64,000 nucleotides of DNA from Anoxybacteroides tepidamans (GTDB taxonomy: Bacteria > Bacillota > Bacilli > Bacillales > Anoxybacillaceae). A program made the translations under genes and the position numbers. The notes beneath the pieces were generated by a model. It ran no database searches. It was not told the origin of the DNA and worked only from the letters and a program-made list of their open reading frames with translations. Shown one piece after another: positions 45,518-53,289 of the stretch. The stretch covers positions 104,833-168,832 of the forward strand of contig NZ_JACHEP010000001.1 in the NCBI RefSeq assembly GCF_014201465.1, written 5' to 3'. Numbering within the stretch: the stretch's first letter is position 1; each line of letters opens with the position of its first letter.

Positions 45518-46105
45518 TTAGTTATTTGTGACAGTCTCATATTTTTCAAGAATCTTTTCCGCTAATTTAAACATTGAAATCCGGTATTCCATGCTCTTTT
45601 TTCTCATCCACTCATAAGCTTTTTCCTCCGTACAAGAAAATCTTGTCATTATTTTTCCTTTTGCTTGTTCAATAATTTTCCTCTCTTCTATAGATTTTTT
45701 TAAGATCTGAATATCTCTTTCTAATAATTGGAATTGCTCTTGTTGACTTCTCGCAATCTCGATAGCTGGAATTAAATCTTCCTCTGAAACAGGCTTTACT
45801 AAGTAACCAACTACTCCTGCTTCTTTCGCATCGTTTATAAGTTCACGTTGACTATATGCCGTTAACAAAATAACAGGAGTGTGTTTGAATTTTCTGATAA
45901 TATTAGCTGCCTTTATACCATCTAGTTTCGGCATTTTTATATCCATTATTACAATATCCGGCCTAAACCGGTGTGCTAATTCTATAGCTTCCTCCCCGTT
46001 TTTCCCATCACCCATTACCTCGTAGCCAGCTTGAATGAGCATTTCTTTTATGTCCATTCGTGTGATTGGATCGTCGTCAACAACGATAATTTTTAATTTA
46101 TTCAT
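45518..46105 (-). CDS. eutV: ANTAR-domain response regulator EutV
   Basis: 195 residues from ATG 46105, overlapping the eutW stop; the longer frame upstream is not used. Receiver domain with acidic pocket VVDDDP and phosphoacceptor Asp55 (MDIKMPKLDGI), a coiled coil, and the C-terminal ANTAR domain (about 135-190; RKIIEQAKGKIM...SCTEEKAYEWMRKKSMEYR). EutV-P binds twin hairpins in the mRNA leader and prevents a terminator from forming, so the operon is transcribed when ethanolamine is present. Confidence 0.94.
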   Translation of the reverse strand: MNKLKIIVVDDDPITRMDIKEMLIQAGYEVMGDGKNGEEAIELAHRFRPDIVIMDIKMPKLDGIKAANIIRKFKHTPVILLTAYSQRELINDAKEAGVVGYLVKPVSEEDLIPAIEIARSQQEQFQLLERDIQILKKSIEERKIIEQAKGKIMTRFSCTEEKAYEWMRKKSMEYRISMFKLAEKILEKYETVTNN

Positions 46106-47523
46106 GCCATAATCCCCTCTTTCGGAAGTGGAAAAGTAATGATAATTTTCGTGCCTAGGCAATTGTTTTCAAATTCTAAAATTCCTTCTAAGTCTTCGGA
46201 GACTAACGTATTACATATTTGCAATCCTAGATGACCTCTTTGCTGTGCTTTTTCATGATCAAACCCTACACCATCATCCGTTAAAATAATACTTACAATT
46301 TGGTTTTGCTCTTTTAAATAAATTCGTATCGTTCCTTCTTCTCGGTCGACAAACGCATGGTTAATTGCATTTTGTACTAACTCGTTAACAACAAGAGCTA
46401 AGGAGCTCGCTTTTTGGGAAGGTAAATAAAGCAAATTTCCATCAACTTGAATACTAATCTTCTGCTCTGATTGTTTCATCGAAGAAATAATGGCGTTCGA
46501 CACAAGTTCAATTACTTCTTTACATTCAATCATATCAGTTCCCTCTAAGGAGAGAACTTCATGGATAATGGAGATGCTCGTAATCCGATTGATGATCTCA
46601 CGAAAAATTTTTTCCACTTCGTGAGATTCGATTCGTCTCATTTGTAGCCGTAGTAGGCTTGCTATAGTTTGTAGGTTATTTTTCACACGATGGTGTATTT
46701 CGCGGATAACAGCTGATTTGATCGTTAACTGTTTTTCTTTTTCTTTTAATTCGGATAAATCTCGCAAAAGTAGTACTCCCCCTACTGTACGGTTATTTCG
46801 CTGAATCGAAACAGCTTTTAGCTGAAGAAAATGTTTTCCTAATTCGAATTCATGAAAAAACACCCCTTTTTTTGACTCTATCTCCTCCTTGATAATTAAA
46901 CCAAACGGCAAAAAGTCTATTTTCTGACCAATTAACGAACCACTGTCTGCAAACATTTCCTCTGCACGATCATTGGCAAATGTTATATAGTAATCACGAT
47001 CAAACAATAACAATCCTTCATGCATGAGATCTGGAATTGTAGATTCTGACATAGCCACATGATAAAGAGTCTCGCTTAATTGCTCAGTTGTTTCCATTAA
47101 TATTTCTACATTTTTTTCTTGCTGTATTTTTTCAGTAATGTCTTGTTCCATAATTAATACACCTATGATTTGCCCTAATTCATTTCGGATAGGAATTACG
47201 TTTTGTTGCATCATCACATTTTCTTGGGAAACTCCGCGCGATCCAATTACAGGCTTCCCCGTTTTAAAACAAAAGAACACCCCCGGCTCATTTTCTTTAT
47301 AAGCAACTTTCCCTACAACAGGTTCAATATAGAGTGATTTACCTGTTGTCGGATGTGCCTCAGCGACAACAATAGCTTCCTCTCCCCCAGGTAATAAGCA
47401 GTCAATAAACACATCTGCTTGCGATAAATTAGCAAACAACGGCAAATATTTCGACATTTCTTCGATAATGTTGACATCTTCTTTTCTTAAAAAACATGCT
47501 AACGCAGATACATTTATCAACAA
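46102..47523 (-). CDS. eutW: Soluble sensor histidine kinase EutW
   Basis: 473 residues from TTG 47523 with GGGGAG upstream. Residues 1-130 are a GAF-like sensor domain, about 155-260 a PAS domain, and the HisKA_2 phosphoacceptor reads REIHHRVKNNLQ with His277/His278, followed by an HATPase domain. There is no membrane segment, in keeping with intracellular sensing of ethanolamine by EutW. Partner of EutV (overlapping genes). A separate promoter just upstream may keep the pair expressed under non-inducing conditions. Confidence 0.93.
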   Translation of the reverse strand: MLINVSALACFLRKEDVNIIEEMSKYLPLFANLSQADVFIDCLLPGGEEAIVVAEAHPTTGKSLYIEPVVGKVAYKENEPGVFFCFKTGKPVIGSRGVSQENVMMQQNVIPIRNELGQIIGVLIMEQDITEKIQQEKNVEILMETTEQLSETLYHVAMSESTIPDLMHEGLLLFDRDYYITFANDRAEEMFADSGSLIGQKIDFLPFGLIIKEEIESKKGVFFHEFELGKHFLQLKAVSIQRNNRTVGGVLLLRDLSELKEKEKQLTIKSAVIREIHHRVKNNLQTIASLLRLQMRRIESHEVEKIFREIINRITSISIIHEVLSLEGTDMIECKEVIELVSNAIISSMKQSEQKISIQVDGNLLYLPSQKASSLALVVNELVQNAINHAFVDREEGTIRIYLKEQNQIVSIILTDDGVGFDHEKAQQRGHLGLQICNTLVSEDLEGILEFENNCLGTKIIITFPLPKEGIMA

Positions 47524-47574
47524 TTTTCAACTCCCCTTCAATTAATTTCGTATCTTTATTTTTTCATTTAATAC

Positions 47575-47604
47575 ACTATATAGTAAAGAAAACTTATTAG
47601 ACAA
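47575..47604 (-). promoter_or_regulatory. Candidate internal promoter of eutW-eutV
   Basis: On the minus strand TTGTCT is followed by TATATA after 16 bases or TATAGT after 18. It lies between eutP and eutW in a 90-base gap, the largest within the operon apart from the leader. Confidence 0.5.
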
Positions 47605-47610
47605 TATTCA

Positions 47611-48054
47611 CTAAAGATACGACAAAATTCGCCTTTTCAGTTCTTCTATCCCTGCAAATGTCACAGAAGAAGTATAATAAATTTCTCCCACAGGCAATAT
47701 TGTTCTTAACAACTGGGTCGCTGTTTGTATATCTGCGTTAGGATGATCAATTTTCGTTACTACACCAATAGGTACTAATGGGAACCCAGATGCAAAATTT
47801 GGTGGTAACACAACGTCTTTTCGTGTAGAATCTTGAATAATTAGTAATACTTTCGCCTCCAAAGCTGTTGCCATTAAAGTTCGATAATACATAGGGTTTT
47901 GACTGTACTCTCCTGGAGAATCGATAATCCAATTTGCATACTCAAGAGCTTGCGTTTTTGTTACAGGTCGCTCCTTAATACCGAGTAATATTTTTATTAA
48001 CGTCGATTTTCCTGATCCAATTGGGCCAATAACTAGTACTTTTCCTTTCTTCAT
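47611..48054 (-). CDS. eutP: EutP/PduV-family GTPase
   Basis: 147 residues. P-loop GPIGSGKST at 10-18, and TKIDHPNAD is the G4 base-recognition motif. The family is small Ras-like proteins associated with ethanolamine and propanediol microcompartments; EutP was also reported to have acetate kinase activity in Salmonella. ATG overlaps the eutS stop. Confidence 0.9.
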   Translation of the reverse strand: MKKGKVLVIGPIGSGKSTLIKILLGIKERPVTKTQALEYANWIIDSPGEYSQNPMYYRTLMATALEAKVLLIIQDSTRKDVVLPPNFASGFPLVPIGVVTKIDHPNADIQTATQLLRTILPVGEIYYTSSVTFAGIEELKRRILSYL

Positions 48055-48389
48055 GATCGTGTAATCTCCGCAGTTGAAAATTTTAAAGTTTTAACAAAAA
48101 ATTCATTAATATTTTGAATGGCTGTTTCCACATTAGCAACACTCCCGACAATCACTAAAGAGCCTGTGAAACGATCTAAATAACCTATTTCTACATTTGC
48201 TGATTTCGTAGCAATGTCGGCAGCAATAATAGCTGTCTCTGTAGGGGTAACCGTTAAAATCCCGATGGCTCCAGCATCATTTATCCCGAGACGGGTATAC
48301 AACGACTCATCAGGGTTTGCAATGATATGAGCCAAGTTCAATTGCTTTCCTGGCACATACTCCTGAATTACACGCTCTTTTTTTTCCAT
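48051..48389 (-). CDS. eutS: Microcompartment shell protein EutS (BMC domain)
   Basis: 112 residues from ATG 48389. The permuted BMC domain has QEYVPGKQLNLAHIIANP and AIGILTVTPTETAIIAADIATKSANVEIGYLDRFTGSLVIVG. EutS forms hexamers that are bent, giving curvature to the polyhedral shell. Followed by eutP with an ATGA-type overlap. Confidence 0.93.
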   Translation of the reverse strand: MEKKERVIQEYVPGKQLNLAHIIANPDESLYTRLGINDAGAIGILTVTPTETAIIAADIATKSANVEIGYLDRFTGSLVIVGSVANVETAIQNINEFFVKTLKFSTAEITRS

Positions 48390-48402
48390 CCCTTCCCTCC
48401 CT

Positions 48403-48669
48403 CTAGTGACGATATTCAAAAGAATCTACAATTCCCACAATAACTGCATCAACAGGAGAGTCTTTGTTAATTAGCACCCTAGCAGAACTCCCGCGTGAAA
48501 CAATGACTGTTTCTCCTTGACCTGCTCCTATCCTATCTGCACATATAACTTGTGCGCCTGCATCTGTGCCGTCAGCATGAATAGGTTGAACAAGTAAAAG
48601 TTTTAAGTTTTCCATCCCTGACTCTTTTTGAGTGGCCCAGACACTTCCTATTACTCGCCCAAGAAACAA
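48403..48669 (-). CDS. eutN: Microcompartment vertex protein EutN (CcmL/BMC-P family)
   Basis: 88 residues from TTG 48669 with AGAGGTGATC upstream. FLGRVIGSVWATQKESGM, LLLVQPIH, GAGQGETVIVSRGSSAR and DAVIVGIVDSFEY are typical of EutN/CcmL pentamers, which cap the vertices of the shell. Only one BMC-P gene is present in the operon, so it must provide all vertices. Confidence 0.94.
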   Translation of the reverse strand: MFLGRVIGSVWATQKESGMENLKLLLVQPIHADGTDAGAQVICADRIGAGQGETVIVSRGSSARVLINKDSPVDAVIVGIVDSFEYRH

Positions 48670-48681
48670 AGAGGATCACCT

Positions 48682-49479
48682 CTATACATATTTGACCTCG
48701 ATCTGTTTTTCCAGTAACATATCCTTTGCTTTCGGGGTAATTAATGCTGTTTTTTTCATTATTAGTAAATCGTTTCTTTTCAATTGTGAATCAACCCATC
48801 CCGCAGTTAACACATTGCCGTGAAAATGTTTTTCTTTATTTATAGACCGCGATACTACTGAAATGCCTTTAATTTTTTCTAAAACGGCTTCGTGCAGCAT
48901 CTCTTGTTTTATAAAAGTAATTCCCATTCTCTTTAATTCTTCCTTATATTGGATAAAAAGTTTTTGATAAGCAGGTGGTAACGCTACCCTTTTTAATGTT
49001 CTTCTGTCCGAGCGTTTGATTCCCGGAACATCTTCGCCTATAATAACGGACTTTTCTAGGACTAATGCAGCAAATACAATTTCCGCTTTAATCGATCCTT
49101 TTAATCCAAGCGATATCCTTGCGATGTTATCTAAGTCAATTTCTGGAATTACTATTGCCTCATATTCTTTTGGAAGTTCTAACGGGGCAGGAGCAAATTC
49201 ATCCTCTGCTAATACTTTTGTACCGTTTGTTGATTCAATTTTATGAAGACCAAGCCATCCAGACGTTTCTCCGTCTAAAAACAAAAAATCGTAATCTATT
49301 CCCTCGTTTCTCAGTTGTATTAATGAATCTGTATATCGTTCATGCGCTGAACTATCACAAAAAATGAATAAAACTTTCTTGCATTCTTTTTTTTCCTTTG
49401 TAGCGTTTGCTAAAAGATCACGTACAATCGCTTCTACCAATTTGCTTAATTCTGCTTCTCGGTTGATATCGTGACCCAT
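48682..49479 (-). CDS. Unrecognised protein of the eut operon (265 aa)
   Basis: 265 residues from ATG 49479 (AGAGGTG five bases upstream; the 13-codon extension lacks a site). The first 45 residues are helical and polar; then alternating strands and helices start with KKVLFIFCDSSAHERYTDSL and include DYDFLFLDGETSGWLG, YEAIVIPEIDLDNIARI and a terminal KALITPKAKDMLLEKQIEV. It looks like a Rossmann-like or flavoprotein-type fold, similar in place to hypothetical genes between eutD and eutN in other Bacillota microcompartment loci. No catalytic motif could be assigned. Confidence 0.7.
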   Translation of the reverse strand: MGHDINREAELSKLVEAIVRDLLANATKEKKECKKVLFIFCDSSAHERYTDSLIQLRNEGIDYDFLFLDGETSGWLGLHKIESTNGTKVLAEDEFAPAPLELPKEYEAIVIPEIDLDNIARISLGLKGSIKAEIVFAALVLEKSVIIGEDVPGIKRSDRRTLKRVALPPAYQKLFIQYKEELKRMGITFIKQEMLHEAVLEKIKGISVVSRSINKEKHFHGNVLTAGWVDSQLKRNDLLIMKKTALITPKAKDMLLEKQIEVKYV

Positions 49480-49498
49480 TTCATCACCTCTAAACATT

Positions 49499-50269
49499 TC
49501 AGCCAAATAACTTTCCATTTTTCCCTATAACTTTTACCAAATCTCCTGTTTTTAAATTTGCGGCATTCGCTTCGTCAATATCAATATGAAAGTCCAAGGA
49601 AAATCGCTCATTCACTCGAACGACAACCTCTGAGAAGATCACTGGTCGATCGGTAGTAGCTTGAACAATCAAGCAATCCCCATCCTTTACTTCGAACTGT
49701 CGAGCATCATTTGGTGACATATGAACATGATTTTTAGCGATAATTACCCCCTGCGAAACGGTAATAGAACCAACATTTCCAACAATCGTGATGCCAGGCG
49801 TCCCATCAATTGCTCCCGAAAGTCGAACCGGAGGATGAATTCCGACAATGAAGCCATCTGAACGAGATATTTCTATTTGTGTAAGATCACGCGCTGGGCC
49901 TAGAACTCTTACTCTTGACAAGGAACCTTTAGGCCCGACAAGCACCACCGTTTCCTCAGCAGCAAATTGACCAGGCTGTGAAAGCGATCGGTATGGGGTC
50001 AATTTATAACCTTTTCCGAACAATACTTCCACATGATCGCTCGATAAATGAACATGCCGATTCGAAACCCCTACAGGAATACTCAGTGCTTGTTTCTGAA
50101 CGCCTTGTTCTATTAAATGATTATCTAGTTTTTTTACACGTATCCCCCGATCCCGCAAAAAATCATATGCAGCGGGTGTTAACCGATGGTTGTTCGAAAC
50201 AAAATAGGGATTTGACAAGGTTCCTTTCAGCATTTCTGTTCTTAAATGCGATTCGGTAATTACTGCCAT
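49499..50269 (-). CDS. eutD: Phosphotransacylase EutD (PduL type)
   Basis: 256 residues. The PduL fold is clear, with metal-binding histidines in SNRHVHLS (His72, His74) and AKNHVHMS (His181, His183). An N-terminal extension of about 60 residues (VITESHLRTEMLKG, then LTPAAYDFLRDRGI) resembles the N-terminal module of EutT/EutQ-like proteins and may help encapsulation. It converts acetyl-CoA and phosphate to acetyl-phosphate, recycling CoA inside the shell. Confidence 0.93.
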   Translation of the reverse strand: MAVITESHLRTEMLKGTLSNPYFVSNNHRLTPAAYDFLRDRGIRVKKLDNHLIEQGVQKQALSIPVGVSNRHVHLSSDHVEVLFGKGYKLTPYRSLSQPGQFAAEETVVLVGPKGSLSRVRVLGPARDLTQIEISRSDGFIVGIHPPVRLSGAIDGTPGITIVGNVGSITVSQGVIIAKNHVHMSPNDARQFEVKDGDCLIVQATTDRPVIFSEVVVRVNERFSLDFHIDIDEANAANLKTGDLVKVIGKNGKLFG

Positions 50270-50280
50270 TTATCTTTTCC

Positions 50281-50568
50281 CTACTCTCCTGCTTTTGGTA
50301 GAAGGAGTTCAATATCAGCATGAGGTCGAGGGATGACATGAACAGAAATTAGTTCTCCTACTTTTTCTGCTGCTGCAGCCCCAGCGTCAGTTGCCGCTTT
50401 TACCGCGCCGACATCTCCTCTTACTAAGACCGTTACCAATCCTCCACCGACTTGGACTTTGCCAATCAACTTCACATCTGCTGCTTTTACCATTGCATCA
50501 GCCGCTTCAATCGCTCCAACTAATCCTTTTGTTTCGATCATTCCTAACGCAGAAAACTCTCTTGCCAT
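50281..50568 (-). CDS. eutM: Major microcompartment shell protein EutM (BMC-H)
   Basis: 95 residues with the canonical BMC fold: [20 protein letters not shown], the K/V rich central strand, and the pore loop [24 protein letters not shown], ending with [14 protein letters not shown] site precedes ATG 50568. It forms flat hexamers that build most of the shell facets. Confidence 0.96.
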   Translation of the reverse strand: MAREFSALGMIETKGLVGAIEAADAMVKAADVKLIGKVQVGGGLVTVLVRGDVGAVKAATDAGAAAAEKVGELISVHVIPRPHADIELLLPKAGE

Positions 50569-50592
50569 AACAGATAACCTCCATCATCTCAT

Positions 50593-52065
50593 TTATTTTA
50601 TTTCTTCAAGAATTCGTTTAACGATTTTAACAATTTCTTCTTGATTAATAGCTATATTGGATAAGATTTTGTTTTCTTCCTCAATTGTCTTAGATGGTTG
50701 CACATGCTCAGCATTCATTTCTCTTATACCAAACGCTACCCGTTTAATATTCAATAAGTGTTGCGGCCCAATATTATCGGAAGTAATATTGTTTCCATAA
50801 GAACCACAACCGAGCGTTAGGGATGGAAAAATTCCTGTTGTTGCTCCGATTCCGCCAAATGTTGTTCCAGAATTTACAATGATTCTGGAAGCTGGTTTTT
50901 TTAAAGCAAACGCTTTGATTACTTCACGATCTTGAGAGTGGATGCCTAATGTATGACCAAGCCCCCCTACTTCCAATAGCTGAATGCTCACATCACATCC
51001 TTCTTCCCAGTTTTCTACAGTATACAACGCTAATATTGGGGAAAGCTTTTCAACGGCAAAAGGAATGTTTTTTCCTATTTCTTTTTCTTCTCCGATTAAA
51101 ACTTTTATGTTTTCTGGAAAAGATAATCCTACCATCTCGCCTATAGCTCGTGGTGACTTTCCTACAATTCGAGAATTTAAAGAGCCTCCTCTCAATATCA
51201 CAGAAGCTACTTTTGCCTTTTCCGTTTCCGATAATAAGTACGCTCCATGTTTTTGAAGCTGATGGATAAAAGCTTGTTTAATTTTCTTATCTACGATCAC
51301 TGCTTGTTCAGAAGCACAAATTGTTCCGTAATCAAACGATTTACTTTTAACAATAGATTGAGCAGCCGATTCTAAGTTTGCACTCTCATGGACATACACA
51401 GGAACATTTCCAGGACCAACCCCATATGCAGGCTTTCCGCAGCTATAAGCTGCTTTTACCATTCCAGGTCCACCTGTAGCTAGAATTAAATCTGTTATGC
51501 TATGTGACATCAATTCATTTGTTCCTGGTAATGAAGGATGTTCCATGCACTGAATAACGTTTGCTGGTGCCCCTGCTTCTTCCGCAGCTTTCGCCATTAT
51601 TTTTGCTGCTTCTAATGAACATTTAAGTGCTGAAGGATGTGGACTGAAAACGATAGCGTTTCGTGATTTTATGGCAATAAGAGATTTAAAAATAATAGTA
51701 GAAGTTGGATTTGTTGAAGGAACGATCCCAGCTATTATACCTACTGGTTCCGCTATCTCCCAAACTTGCTTTTGATCATCAATATTGATGATTCCAACTG
51801 TTTTCATATCTTTAATCGCTTCGTATACTTCTTTCGCTGCGAAAAGGTTTTTTGTCATTTTATCAAACTCATTTCCAAATCCTGTTTCTTCAGTAGCTAT
51901 TTTAGCTAAGCGACGTGCATCTTTCTCAGCTTTTAGCGCCATATTTTTTACAATTCGATCGACCTGTTCTTGATTTAGCTTCACTAACTTTTTTTGTGCC
52001 TCTTTTGCTTTTTGAAGGAGATTTCTCGCTTCTTGGACGGATAATAAGTCAAAATCTAATATCAT
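50593..52065 (-). CDS. eutE: Acylating acetaldehyde dehydrogenase EutE
   Basis: 490 residues. Aldehyde dehydrogenase fold with catalytic Cys250 in DYGTICASEQ and GGPGMVKAAYSCGKPAYGVGPGN. It oxidises acetaldehyde to acetyl-CoA with NAD+. A helical C-terminal tail, NQEEIVKIVKRILEEIK, has the form of an encapsulation peptide; an N-terminal helix (VQEARNLLQKAKEAQKKL) may be another. ATG overlaps the region of the upstream BMC stop (two bases apart). Confidence 0.95.
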   Translation of the reverse strand: MILDFDLLSVQEARNLLQKAKEAQKKLVKLNQEQVDRIVKNMALKAEKDARRLAKIATEETGFGNEFDKMTKNLFAAKEVYEAIKDMKTVGIINIDDQKQVWEIAEPVGIIAGIVPSTNPTSTIIFKSLIAIKSRNAIVFSPHPSALKCSLEAAKIMAKAAEEAGAPANVIQCMEHPSLPGTNELMSHSITDLILATGGPGMVKAAYSCGKPAYGVGPGNVPVYVHESANLESAAQSIVKSKSFDYGTICASEQAVIVDKKIKQAFIHQLQKHGAYLLSETEKAKVASVILRGGSLNSRIVGKSPRAIGEMVGLSFPENIKVLIGEEKEIGKNIPFAVEKLSPILALYTVENWEEGCDVSIQLLEVGGLGHTLGIHSQDREVIKAFALKKPASRIIVNSGTTFGGIGATTGIFPSLTLGCGSYGNNITSDNIGPQHLLNIKRVAFGIREMNAEHVQPSKTIEEENKILSNIAINQEEIVKIVKRILEEIK

Positions 52066-52068
52066 GGA

Positions 52069-52437
52069 TTACTGTTCACTTCCTTGGTCATGATTTAGTC
52101 CCAGTTTTTTTTCCGTATGCTCTTGTTTCACCGTTCTCTTTCTTTCTCTTTTTTTGAAAGGATTAGATGTTAAGTGATTAAGGACGTTTTTATCAAGCCG
52201 GGGTATTACATTCGAGGAACGATATTCCCCTAATTCCTTTGCTTTTTTAGTTCCTGCTGCAACAGCTTCCTGTACAGCTGCTACATCACCTACAAAATAA
52301 ACAGTTACGATCCCTGCATCTGGCTTTTCATATGTAATGATTCGAACATCTGCTGTTTTTATTGCTTCATCAGCGGCGGCGATTAGCGAAGTTAGTCCAA
52401 TTGTTTCAATCATGCCAAGTGCGTAATGATATTTCAT
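52069..52437 (-). CDS. BMC-domain shell protein with basic C-terminal tail (EutK/PduK-like)
   Basis: 122 residues. The first 85 form a BMC-H domain (ALGMIETIGLTSLIAAADEAI, VTVYFVGDVAAVQEAVAAG, SSNVIPRL). The rest is a polar, strongly basic tail (FKKRERKRTVKQEHTEKKLG) without the winged-helix fold of E. coli EutK. It may be a minor shell or cargo-binding protein; the tail suggests contact with nucleic acid or acidic partners. Not a simple duplicate of eutM. Confidence 0.85.
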   Translation of the reverse strand: MKYHYALGMIETIGLTSLIAAADEAIKTADVRIITYEKPDAGIVTVYFVGDVAAVQEAVAAGTKKAKELGEYRSSNVIPRLDKNVLNHLTSNPFKKRERKRTVKQEHTEKKLGLNHDQGSEQ

Positions 52438-52455
52438 TGTCTCGCTCCCTCTTTT

Positions 52456-53112
52456 CTAAAAAGATTTGTGAGGGTTCCTTGCAACATTCTGAACGGCTTC
52501 TGCAAATGCTTGTGCAGCAGCGGTACATGCAGACTGGCTTCCTGTCAATAATCCTCCTCCAAAATTTGTTTCTGTTGGTGGGGCATATAGTTCACAAATT
52601 CTCACGTTGGAAGCCTTTAATGCAGCATCCAATCCATACATCGCTTCAAGAGGAGGGGCAATTAAGTAGGCCAATGGTTCGCCTGGCTGTATACCAGCAA
52701 GCTTTGACAAATAATTCCCTGTTCTCGATACCGTGTACGCATAATATGCATGGCTGCCGTCCTCGTTTAGTGAATAAAAACATGGCCCACTTTCAATCGT
52801 TTCGAAAACGGCTTCTAATCCACTTTTTACATCAGAAGGACTCTCTCCACCTAAAATGCCAATAAACTCACCTGAAAGGGGTCCTGATGCATGAGCAGAA
52901 CCTGCATAAAACGACTTTGCGTATACTACTTCTACAGCCGCTTTTTTAGTTGCTTCATCAAGCGCTGTGTATCCAACATCGTCAATTGTTAATGTCACTA
53001 AAGCTAGGCTTCTAACATGAGGGGCAATATTGAGTTTCTTAGCTAATCCCTCGTCTATGTTAGGAATAACTCGACTTGCTAATACTTTTGCACGAATCGG
53101 ATCCCCAATCAC
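52456..53112 (-). CDS. eutL: Trimeric shell protein EutL (BMC-T)
   Basis: 218 residues from GTG 53112 with GGAGGTGG upstream. Two BMC repeats in tandem; SGPLSGEFIGILGGESPSDVKSGL and the C-terminal CELYAPPTETNFGGGLLTGSQSAC segment are EutL hallmarks. EutL trimers have a gated pore. First structural gene of the operon after the antitermination leader. Confidence 0.95.
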   Translation of the reverse strand: MIGDPIRAKVLASRVIPNIDEGLAKKLNIAPHVRSLALVTLTIDDVGYTALDEATKKAAVEVVYAKSFYAGSAHASGPLSGEFIGILGGESPSDVKSGLEAVFETIESGPCFYSLNEDGSHAYYAYTVSRTGNYLSKLAGIQPGEPLAYLIAPPLEAMYGLDAALKASNVRICELYAPPTETNFGGGLLTGSQSACTAAAQAFAEAVQNVARNPHKSF

Positions 53113-53136
53113 TTAAGTTCCACCTCCTTTTGAAAA

Positions 53137-53187
53137 CAAAAAAGCACCTTGCGCAGAGATGGAAAAACTCTGCAAACAAGGCGCCTT
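53137..53187 (-). terminator. Leader terminator ahead of the eut operon
   Basis: On the minus strand GCGCCTTG pairs with CAAGGTGC (53177-53185 and 53144-53151), with an inner GCAGAG/CTCTGC stem, followed by TTTTTT. It lies 25 bases before eutL and would block the operon unless relieved. Confidence 0.8.
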
Positions 53188-53192
53188 TGCCT
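53179..53192 (-). promoter_or_regulatory. Candidate EutV (ANTAR) binding hairpin
   Basis: On the minus strand AGGC-AAAGGC-GCCT forms a hairpin with a six-base loop that has A at position 1 and G at position 4, as required for EutV-type recognition. Its 3' arm is also the 5' arm of the terminator, so the two structures exclude each other. The expected first hairpin upstream is weak here. Confidence 0.55.
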
Positions 53193-53225
53193 GTCAATAT
53201 GAACTTTTGCATGTCCTTAAAAATA

Positions 53226-53254
53226 ATATTATTGATATCAGTATTAATTGTCAA
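53226..53254 (-). promoter_or_regulatory. sigma-A promoter of the eut operon
   Basis: TTGACA and TAATAT on the minus strand are separated by exactly 17 bases; the inferred start is about 53218, just upstream of the antitermination leader. Confidence 0.75.
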
Positions 53255-53289
53255 TATTTTTTTAAAAGTTAAAAAATTATGTCTTTTAC

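Noticed and set aside
53113-53289. Cobalamin riboswitch before the eut operon
   Set aside because: The B12-box core is not present; the leader instead contains a terminator and an ANTAR-type hairpin.
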